Below, in pieces: positions 52,565-63,021 of a stretch of 64,000 nucleotides of DNA. The stretch is taken from contig JAKZAP010000101.1 of NCBI GenBank assembly GCA_023053575.1, forward strand, positions 62,001 to 126,000, read 5' to 3'. The notes under the pieces are model-generated. The model made no database searches and was not told where the DNA came from. It saw nothing but the letters and a program-made list of their open reading frames with translations. The DNA comes from Branchinecta lynchi (Eukaryota; Arthropoda; Branchiopoda; Anostraca; Branchinectidae). Numbering within the stretch: the first letter of the stretch is position 1; each line of letters begins with the position of its first letter. The position numbers and the translations under genes were made by a program.

Positions 52565-55500
52565 TTACCGCAAGGTTTGTTTTCCCACAAGGTTAGTTTT
52601 CCCACAAGGTTTGTTTCCCCACAAGGTTTGTTTCCCCACAAGGTTTGTTTTCCCACAAGGTTTGTTTTCCCATAAGGTTTGTTTTCCCGCAAGGTTGGTT
52701 TTCCCACAAGGTTTGTTTTCCCACTGTGTTGGTTTTCCCAAAAGGTTCGCTTTCCCGCAAGGTTGGTTTTCCCACAAGGTTTGTTTCCCCACAAGGTTTG
52801 TTTACCCATAAGGTTTGTTTTCCCACAAGGTTTGTTTTCCCACAAGGTTTGTTTTCCCACAAGGTTGGTTTTCCCGCAAGGTTGGTTTTCCCACAAGGTT
52901 TGTTTTCCCACTGTGTTGGTTTTCCCAAAAGGTTCGCTTTCCCACAAGGTTGGTTTTCCCACAAGGTTGGTTTTCCCGCAGGGTTGCTTTCAGCATAAGG
53001 TTTGTTTTCCCACAAGGTTTGTTCTCCCACAAGGTTTGTTTTCCCACAAGGTTTGTTTTCCCGCAATTTTTGTTTTCCCACAAGGTTAGTTTTCCCACAA
53101 GGTTTGTTTCCCCACAAGGTTTGTTTCCCCACAAGGTTTGTTTTCCCACAAGGTTTGTTTTCCCCCAAGGTTGGTTTTCCCGCAAGGTTGGTTTTCCCAC
53201 AAGGTTTGTTTTCCCACTGTGTTGGTTTTCCCAAAAGGTTCGCTTTCCCACAAGGTTGGTTTTCCCACAAGGTTGGTTTTCCCGCAGGGTTGCTTTCCCC
53301 ATAAGGTTTGTTTTCCCACTAGGTTGTGTTTCCCACTAGGTTGGTCTTCCCACAAGGTTTGTTTTCCCACAAGCTTTGTTTTCCCCCAAGGTTGGTTTTC
53401 CCGCAAGGTTGGTTTTCCCGCAAGGTTGGTTTTCCCACAAGGTTTGTTTTCCCACTGTGTTGGTTTTCCCAAAAGGTTCTCTTTCCCACAAGGTTGGTTT
53501 TCCCACAAGGTTGGTTTTCCCGCAGGGTTGCTTTCAGCATAAGGTTTGTTTTCCCACAAGGTTTGTTCTCCCACAAGGTTTGTTTTCCCACAAGGTTTGT
53601 TTTCCCGCAAGGTTTGTTTTCCCACAAGGTTAGTTTTCCCACAAGGTTTGTTTCCCCACAAGGTTTGTTTTCCCACAAGGTTTGTTTTCCCCCAAGGTTG
53701 GTTTTCCCGCAAGGTTGGTTTTCCCACAAGGTTTGTTTTCCCACTGTGTTGGTTTTCCCAAAAGGTTCGCTTTCCCACAAGGTTGGTTTTCCCACAAGGT
53801 TAGTTTTCCCGCAAGGTTTGTTTTCCCACAAGGTTAGTTTTCACACAAGGTTTGTTTCCCCACAAGGTTTGTTTCCCCACAAGGTTTGTTTTCCTAAAAG
53901 GTTTGTTTTCTCACAAGGTTTGTTTTCCCACTGTGTTGGTTTTCCCAAAAGGTTCGCTTTCCCGCAAGGTTGGTTTTCCCACAAGGTTGGTTTTCCCGCA
54001 GGGTTTGTTTCCCCATAAGGTTGGTTTTCCCACAAGGTTTGTTTTCTCACAAGGTTTGTTTTCCCACAAGGTTTGTTTTCCCACAAGGTTTGTTTTCCCA
54101 CAAGGTTCGTTTTCCCTCAGGGTTTGTTATCCCACAAGGTTAGTTTTCCCGAAAGGTTTGTTTCCCCACAAGGTTGGTTTTCCCACAAGGTTGGTTTTCC
54201 CGCAGGGTTTGTTTTCCCACAAGGTTAGTTTCCCCGCAAGGTTTGTTTCCCCACAAGGTTTGTTTTCCCACAAGGTTCGTTTTCCCGCAGGTTTTGTTTT
54301 CCCACAAGGTTTGTTTTCCACCAAGGTTGGTTTTCCCGCAAGGTTGGTTTTCCCACAAGGTTTTTTTCCCACTGTGTTGGTTTTCCCAAAAGGTTCGCTT
54401 TCCCACAAGGTTGGTTTTCCCACAAGGTTGGTTTTCCCGCAGGGTTGCTTTCCCCATAAGGTTGGTTTTCCCACAAGGTTTGCTTTCTCACAAGGTTTGT
54501 TTTCCCACTAGGTTGTTTTTCCCACTAGGTTGGTTTTCCCACAAGGTTTGTTTTCCCACAAGTTTTGTTTTCCCCCAAGGTTGGTTTTCCGGCAAGGTTG
54601 GTTTTCCCACAAGGTTTGTTTTCCCACTGTGTTGGTTTTCCCACAAGGTTTGTTTCCCCACAAGGTTTGTTTTCCCATAAGATTTGTTTTCCCACAAGGT
54701 TTGTTTTCCCATAAGGTTTGTTTTCCCACAAGGTTTGTTTTCCCACTAGGTTGTTTTTCCCACTAGGTTGGTTTTCCCACAAGGTTTGTTTTCCCACAAG
54801 CTTTGTTTTCCCCCAAGGTTGTTTTTCCCACTGTGTAGGTTTTCCCAAAAGGTGCGCTTTCCCGCAAGGTTGGTTTTCCCACAAGGTTTGTTTCCCCACA
54901 AGGTTTGTTTTCCCATAAGGTTTGTTTTCCCACAAGGTTTGTTTTCCCACAAGGTTTGTTTTCCCACAAGCTTTGTTTTCCCCCAAGGTTGTTTTTCCCA
55001 CTGTGTTGGTTTTCCCAAAAGGTGCGCTTTCCCGCAAGGTTGGTTTTCCCACAAGGTTTGTTTTCCCACTGTGTTGGTTTTCCCAAAAGGTTCGCTTTCC
55101 CGCAAGGTTTGTTTTCCCACAAGGTTTGTTCTCCCACAAGGTTTGTTTTCCCACAAGGTTTGTTTTACCGCAAGGTTTGTTTTCCCACAAGGTTAGTTTT
55201 CCCACAAGGTTTGTTTCCCCACAAGGTTTGTTTCCCCACAAGGTTTGTTTTCCCACAAGGTTTGTTTTCCCATAAGGTTTGTTTTCCCGCAAGGTTGGTT
55301 TTCCCACAAGGTTTGTTTTCCCACTGTGTTGGTTTTCCCAAAAGGTTCGCTTTCCCGCAAGGTTGGTTTTCCCACAAGGTTTGTTTCCCCACAAGGTTTG
55401 TTTACCCATAAGGTTTGTTTTCCCACAAGGTTTGTTTTCCCACAAGGTTTGTTTTCCCACAAGGTTGGTTTTCCCGCAAGGTTGGTTTTCCCACAAGGTT

Positions 55501-58500
55501 TGTTTTCCCACTGTGTTGGTTTTCCCAAAAGGTTCGCTTTCCCACAAGGTTGGTTTTCCCACAAGGTTGGTTTTCCCGCAGGGTTGCTTTCAGCATAAGG
55601 TTTGTTTTCCCACAAGGTTTGTTCTCCCACAAGGTTTGTTTTCCCACAAGGTTTGTTTTCCCGCAATTTTTGTTTTCCCACAAGGTTAGTTTTCCCACAA
55701 GGTTTGTTTCCCCACAAGGTTTGTTTCCCCACAAGGTTTGTTTTCCCACAAGGTTTGTTTTCCCCCAAGGTTGGTTTTCCCGCAAGGTTGGTTTTCCCAC
55801 AAGGTTTGTTTTCCCACTGTGTTGGTTTTCCCAAAAGGTTCGCTTTCCCACAAGGTTGGTTTTCCCACAAGGTTGGTTTTCCCGCAGGGTTGCTTTCCCC
55901 ATAAGGTTTGTTTTCCCACTAGGTTGTGTTTCCCACTAGGTTGGTCTTCCCACAAGGTTTGTTTTCCCACAAGCTTTGTTTTCCCCCAAGGTTGGTTTTC
56001 CCGCAAGGTTGGTTTTCCCGCAAGGTTGGTTTTCCCACAAGGTTTGTTTTCCCACTGTGTTGGTTTTCCCAAAAGGTTCTCTTTCCCACAAGGTTGGTTT
56101 TCCCACAAGGTTGGTTTTCCCGCAGGGTTGCTTTCAGCATAAGGTTTGTTTTCCCACAAGGTTTGTTCTCCCACAAGGTTTGTTTTCCCACAAGGTTTGT
56201 TTTCCCGCAAGGTTTGTTTTCCCACAAGGTTAGTTTTCCCACAAGGTTTGTTTCCCCACAAGGTTTGTTTTCCCACAAGGTTTGTTTTCCCCCAAGGTTG
56301 GTTTTCCCGCAAGGTTGGTTTTCCCACAAGGTTTGTTTTCCCACTGTGTTGGTTTTCCCAAAAGGTTCGCTTTCCCACAAGGTTGGTTTTCCCACAAGGT
56401 TAGTTTTCCCGCAAGGTTTGTTTTCCCACAAGGTTAGTTTTCACACAAGGTTTGTTTCCCCACAAGGTTTGTTTCCCCACAAGGTTTGTTTTCCTAAAAG
56501 GTTTGTTTTCTCACAAGGTTTGTTTTCCCACTGTGTTGGTTTTCCCAAAAGGTTCGCTTTCCCGCAAGGTTGGTTTTCCCACAAGGTTGGTTTTCCCGCA
56601 GGGTTTGTTTCCCCATAAGGTTGGTTTTCCCACAAGGTTTGTTTTCTCACAAGGTTTGTTTTCCCACAAGGTTTGTTTTCCCACAAGGTTTGTTTTCCCA
56701 CAAGGTTCGTTTTCCCTCAGGGTTTGTTATCCCACAAGGTTAGTTTTCCCGAAAGGTTTGTTTCCCCACAAGGTTGGTTTTCCCACAAGGTTGGTTTTCC
56801 CGCAGGGTTTGTTTTCCCACAAGGTTAGTTTCCCCGCAAGGTTTGTTTCCCCACAAGGTTTGTTTTCCCACAAGGTTCGTTTTCCCGCAGGTTTTGTTTT
56901 CCCACAAGGTTTGTTTTCCACCAAGGTTGGTTTTCCCGCAAGGTTGGTTTTCCCACAAGGTTTTTTTCCCACTGTGTTGGTTTTCCCAAAAGGTTCGCTT
57001 TCCCACAAGGTTGGTTTTCCCACAAGGTTGGTTTTCCCGCAGGGTTGCTTTCCCCATAAGGTTGGTTTTCCCACAAGGTTTGCTTTCTCACAAGGTTTGT
57101 TTTCCCACTAGGTTGTTTTTCCCACTAGGTTGGTTTTCCCACAAGGTTTGTTTTCCCACAAGTTTTGTTTTCCCCCAAGGTTGGTTTTCCGGCAAGGTTG
57201 GTTTTCCCACAAGGTTTGTTTTCCCACTGTGTTGGTTTTCCCACAAGGTTTGTTTCCCCACAAGGTTTGTTTTCCCATAAGATTTGTTTTCCCACAAGGT
57301 TTGTTTTCCCATAAGGTTTGTTTTCCCACAAGGTTTGTTTTCCCACTAGGTTGTTTTTCCCACTAGGTTGGTTTTCCCACAAGGTTTGTTTTCCCACAAG
57401 CTTTGTTTTCCCCCAAGGTTGTTTTTCCCACTGTGTAGGTTTTCCCAAAAGGTGCGCTTTCCCGCAAGGTTGGTTTTCCCACAAGGTTTGTTTCCCCACA
57501 AGGTTTGTTTTCCCATAAGGTTTGTTTTCCCACAAGCTTTGTTTTCCCACAAGGTTTGTTTTCCCACAAGCTTTGTTTTCCCCCAAGGTTGTTTTTCCCA
57601 CTGTGTTGGTTTTCCCAAAAGGTGCGCTTTCCCGCAAGGTTGGTTTTCCCACAAGGTTTGTTTTCCCACTGTGTTGGTTTTCCCAAAAGGTTCGCTTTCC
57701 CGCAAGGTTGGTTTTCCCACAAGGTTTGTTTTCCCACAAGCTTTGTTTACCCATAAGGTTTGTTTTCCCACAAGGTTTGTTTTCCCACAAGGTTGGTTTT
57801 CCCACAAGGTTGGTTTTCCCGCAGGGTTGCTTTCAGCATAAGGTTTGTTTTCCCACAAGGTTTGTTCTCCCACAAGGTTTGTTTTCCCACAAGGTTTGTT
57901 TTCCCGCAATTTTTGTTTTCCCACAAGGTTAGTTTTCCCACAAGGTTTGTTTCCCCACAAGGTTTGTTTCCCCACAAGGTTTGTTTTCCCACAAGGTTTG
58001 TTTTCCCCCAAGGTTGGTTTTCCCGCAAGGTTGGTTTTCCCACAAGGTTTGTTTTCCCACTGTGTTGGTTTTCCCAAAAGGTTCGCTTTCCCACAAGGTT
58101 GGTTTTCCCACAAGGTTGGTTTTCCCGCAGGGTTGCTTTCCCCATAAGGTTTGTTTTCCCACTAGGTTGTGTTTCCCACTAGGTTGGTCTTCCCACAAGG
58201 TTTGTTTTCCCACAAGCTTTGTTTTCCCCCAAGGTTGGTTTTCCCGCAAGGTTGGTTTTCCCGCAAGGTTGGTTTTCCCACAAGGTTTGTTTTCCCACTG
58301 TGTTGGTTTTCCCAAAAGGTTCTCTTTCCCACAAGGTTGGTTTTCCCACAAGGTTGGTTTTCCCGCAGGGTTGCTTTCAGCATAAGGTTTGTTTTCCCAC
58401 AAGGTTTGTTCTCCCACAAGGTTTGTTTTCCCACAAGGTTTGTTTTCCCGCAAGGTTTGTTTTCCCACAAGGTTAGTTTTCCCACAAGGTTTGTTTCCCC

Positions 58501-60000
58501 ACAAGGTTTGTTTTCCCACAAGGTTTGTTTTCCCCCAAGGTTGGTTTTCCCGCAAGGTTGGTTTTCCCACAAGGTTTGTTTTCCCACTGTGTTGGTTTTC
58601 CCAAAAGGTTCGCTTTCCCACAAGGTTGGTTTTCCCACAAGGTTAGTTTTCCCGCAAGGTTTGTTTTCCCACAAGGTTAGTTTTCACACAAGGTTTGTTT
58701 CCCCACAAGGTTTGTTTCCCCACAAGGTTTGTTTTCCTAAAAGGTTTGTTTTCTCACAAGGTTTGTTTTCCCACTGTGTTGGTTTTCCCAAAAGGTTCGC
58801 TTTCCCGCAAGGTTGGTTTTCCCACAAGGTTGGTTTTCCCGCAGGGTTTGTTTCCCCATAAGGTTGGTTTTCCCACAAGGTTTGTTTTCTCACAAGGTTT
58901 GTTTTCCCACAAGGTTTGTTTTCCCACAAGGTTTGTTTTCCCACAAGGTTCGTTTTCCCTCAGGGTTTGTTATCCCACAAGGTTAGTTTTCCCGAAAGGT
59001 TTGTTTCCCCACAAGGTTGGTTTTCCCACAAGGTTTGTTTTCCCGCAGGGTTTGTTTTCCCACAAGGTTAGTTTCCCCGCAAGGTTTGTTTCCCCACAAG
59101 GTTTGTTTTCCCACAAGGTTCGTTTTCCCGCAGGTTTTGTTTTCCCACAAGGTTTGTTTTCCACCAAGGTTGGTTTTCCCGCAAGGTTGGTTTTCCCACA
59201 AGGTTTTTTTCCCACTGTGTTGGTTTTCCCAAAAGGTTCGCTTTCCCACAAGGTTGGTTTTCCCACAAGGTTGGTTTTCCCGCAGGGTTGCTTTCCCCAT
59301 AAGGTTGGTTTTCCCACAAGGTTTGCTTTCTCACAAGGTTTGTTTTCCCACTAGGTTGTTTTTCCCACTAGGTTGGTTTTCCCACAAGGTTTGTTTTCCC
59401 ACAAGTTTTGTTTTCCCCCAAGGTTGGTTTTCCGGCAAGGTTGGTTTTCCCACAAGGTTTGTTTTCCCACTGTGTTGGTTTTCCCACAAGGTTTGTTTCC
59501 CCACAAGGTTTGTTTTCCCATAAGATTTGTTTTCCCACAAGGTTTGTTTTCCCATAAGGTTTGTTTTCCCACAAGGTTTGTTTTCCCACTAGGTTGTTTT
59601 TCCCACTAGGTTGGTTTTCCCACAAGGTTTGTTTTCCCACAAGCTTTGTTTTCCCCCAAGGTTGTTTTTCCCACTGTGTAGGTTTTCCCAAAAGGTGCGC
59701 TTTCCCGCAAGGTTGGTTTTCCCACAAGGTTTGTTTCCCCACAAGGTTTGTTTTCCCATAAGGTTTGTTTTCCCACAAGGTTTGTTTTCCCACAAGGTTT
59801 GTTTTCCCACAAGCTTTGTTTTCCCCCAAGGTTGTTTTTCCCACTGTGTTGGTTTTCCCAAAAGGTGCGCTTTCCCGCAAGGTTGGTTTTCCCACAAGGT
59901 TTGTTTTCCCACTGTGTTGGTTTTCCCAAAAGGTTCGCTTTCCCGCAAGGTTGGTTTTCCCACAAGGTTTGTTTTCCCACAAGCTTTGTTTTCCCCCAAG
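52565..60000 (-). repeat. Block IV threefold higher-order repeat (steps 2600 and 2243 bp)
   Basis: A long monomer order occurs three times. Equivalent points lie at 52565, 55165; 53852, 56452, 58695; and 54488, 57088, 59331. The first step is 2600 bp (153 x 17 minus 1). The second is 2243 bp, shorter by 357 bp (21 monomers). Comparing TTTACCCATAAGG at 55401 and 57746 shows 255 bp (15 monomers) lost before that point, and a further 102 bp (6 monomers) lost just after it. GCAATTTTTGTTTTCCC, TTCTCTTTCCC, TTTCCCTCAGGG, TTATCCCAC and TTTTCCGGCAAGG mark all or most copies. Confidence 0.88.
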
Positions 60001-62415
60001 GTTGTTTTTCCCACTGTGTTGGTTTTCCCAAAAGGTGCGCTTTCCCGCAAGGTTGGTTTTCCCACAAGGTTTGTTTCCCCACAAGGTTTGTTTTCCCATA
60101 AGGTTTGTTTTCCCGCAAGGTTGGTTTTCCCACAAGGTTTGTTTTCCCACTGTGTTGGTTTTCCCAAAAGGTTCGCTTTCCCGCAAGGTTGGTTTTCCCA
60201 CAAGGTTTGTTTCCCCACAAGGTTTGTTTACCCATAAGGTTTGTTTTCCCACAAGGTTTGTTTTCCCACAAGGTTTGTTTTCCCACAAGGTTTGTTTTCC
60301 CACAAGGTTGGTTTTTCCGCAAGGTTGGTTTTCCCACAAGGTTTGTTTTCCCACTGTGTTGGTTTTCCCAAAAGGTTCGCTTTCCCACAAGGTTGGTTTT
60401 CCCACAAGGTTGGTTTTCCCGCAGGGTTGCTTTCAGCATAAGGTTTGTTTTCCCACAAGGTTTGTTCTCCCACAAGTTTTGTTTTCCCACAAGGTTGGTT
60501 TTCCCGCAAGGTTTGTTTTCCCACAAGGTTAGTTTTCCCACAAGGTTTGTTTCCCCACAAGGTTTGTTTCCCCACAAGGTTTGTTTTCCCACAAGGTTTG
60601 TTTTCCCATAAGGTTTGTTTTCCCGCAAGGTTGGTTTTCCCACAAGGTTTGTTTTCCCACTGTGTTGGTTTTCCCAAATGTTCGCTTTCCCGCAAGGTTG
60701 GTTTTCCCACAAGGTTTGTTTCCCCACAAGGTTTGTTTACCCATAAGGTTTGTTTTCCCACAAGGTTTGTTTTCCCACAAGGTTTGTTTTCCCACAAGGT
60801 TGGTTTTCCCGCAAGGTTGGTTTTCCCACAAGGTTTGTTTTCCCACTGTGTTGGTTTTCCCAAAAGGTTCGCTTTCCCACAAGGTTGGTTTTCCCACAAG
60901 GTTGGTTTTCCCGCAGGGTTGCTTTCAGCATAAGGTTTGTTTTCCCACAAGGTTTGTTCTCCCACAAGGTTTGTTTTCCCACAAGGTTTGTTTTCCCGCA
61001 AGGTTTGTTTTCCCACAAGGTTAGTTTTCCCACAAGGTTTGTTTCCCCACAAGGTTTGTTTCCCCACAAGGTTTGTTTTCCCACAAGGTTTGTTTTCCCC
61101 CAAGGTTGGTTTTCCCGCAAGTTTGGTTTTCCCACAAGGTTTGTTTTCCCACTGTGTTGGTTTTCCCAAAAGGTGCGCTTTCCCACAAGGTTGGTTTTCC
61201 CACAAGGTTGGTTTTCCCGCAGGGTTGCTTTCCCCATAAGGTTTGTTTTCCCACTAGGTTGTGTTTCCCACTAGGTTGGTCTTCCCACAAGGTTTGTTTT
61301 CCCACAAGCTTTGTTTTCCCCCAAGGTTGGTTTTCCCGCAAGGTTGGTTTTCCCACAAGGTTTGTTTTCCCACTTTGTTGGTTTTCCCAAAAGGTTCGCT
61401 TTCCCGCAAGGTTGGTTTTCCCACAAGGTTTGTTTCCCCACAAGGTTTGTTTTCCCACAAGGTTTGTTTTCCCACAAGGTTGGTTTTCCCGAAAGGTTTG
61501 TTTCCCCACAAGGTTGGTTTTCCCACAAGGTTGGTTTTCCCGCAGGGTTTGTTTTCCCACAAGGTTAGTTTTCCCGCAAGGTTTGTTTCCCCACAAGGTT
61601 TGTTTTCCCACAAGGATTGTTTTCTCACAAATTTTGTTTTCCCACTAGGTTTGTTTCCCCACAAGGTTTGTTTTCCCACAAGGTTTGTTTTCCCCCAAGG
61701 TTGGTTTTCCCGCAAGGTTGGTTTTCCCACAAGGTTTGTTTTCCCACTGTGTTGGTTTTCCCAAAAGGTTCGCTTTCCAACAAGGTTCGTTTTCCCACAA
61801 GGTTGGTTTTCCCACAAGGTTGGTTTTCCCGCAGGGTTGCTTTCCCCATAAGGTTGGTTTTCCCACAAGGTTTGTTTTCTCACAAGGTTTGTTTTCCCAC
61901 TAGGTTGTTTTTCCCACTAGGTTGGTTTTCCGAAAAGGTTTGTTTTCCCACAAGCTTTGTTTTCCCCCAAGGTTGGTTTTCCCGCAAGGTTGGTTTTCCC
62001 ACAAGGTTTGTTTTCCCACTGTGTTGGTTTTCCCAAAAGGTTCGCTTTCCCGCAAGGCTGGTTTTCCCACAAGGTTTGTTTCCCCACAATGTTTGTTTTC
62101 CCACAAGGTTGGTTTTCCCGAAAGGTTTGTTTCCCCACAAGGTTGGTTTTCCCACAAGGCTGGTTTTCCCGCAGGGTTTGTTTTCCCACAAGGTTAGTTT
62201 TCCCGCAAGGTTTGTTTTCCCACAAGGTTAGTTTTCCCACAAGGTTTGTTTCCCCACAAGGTTTGTTTCCCCACAAGGTTTGTTTTCCCACAAGGATTGT
62301 TTTCTCACAAGGTTTGTTTTCCCACTGTGTTGGTTTTCCCAAAAGGTTCGCTTTCCCGCAAGGTTCGCTTTCCCACAAGGTTTATTTTCCCACAAGCTTT
62401 GTTTTCCCCCAAGGT

Positions 62416-63021
62416 TGGTTTTCCCGCAAGGTTGGTTTTCCCACAAGGTTTGTTTTCCCACTTTGTTGGTTTTCCCAAAAGGTTCGCTTTCCCGCAAGGT
62501 TGGTTTTCCCACAAGGTTTGTTTCCCCACAAGGTTTGTTTTCCCACAAGGTTTGTTTTCCCACAAGGTTGGTTTTCCCGAAAGGTTTGTTTCCCCACAAG
62601 GTTGCTTTTCCCACAAGGTTGGTTTTCCCGCAGGGTTTGTTTTCCCACAAGGTTAGTTTTCCCGCAAGGTTTGTTTCCCCACAAGGTTTGTTTTCCCACA
62701 AGGATTGTTTTCTCACAAGGTTGGTTTTCCCGCAAGGTTGGTTTTCCCACAAGGTTTGTTTTCCCACTTTGTTGGTTTTCCCAAAAGGTTCGCTTTCCCG
62801 CAAGGTTGGTTTTCCCACAAGGTTTGTTTCCCCACAAGGTTTGTTTTCCCACAAGGTTTGTTTTCCCACAAGGTTGGTTTTCCCGAAAGGTTTGTTTCCC
62901 CACAAGGTTGCTTTTCCCACAAGGTTGGTTTTCCCGCAGGGTTTGTTTTCCCACAAGGTTAGTTTTCCCGCAAGGTTTGTTTCCCCACAAGGTTTGTTTT
63001 CCCACAAGGATTGTTTTCTCA
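62416..63021 (-). repeat. 306-bp tandem duplication (18 monomers each)
   Basis: CTTTGTTGG at 62461 recurs at 62767 and GTTGCTTTTCCC at 62601 recurs at 62907, both at exactly 306 bp (18 x 17). The flanking variants are in the same order, so the two 306-bp copies are adjacent and nearly identical. Confidence 0.88.
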
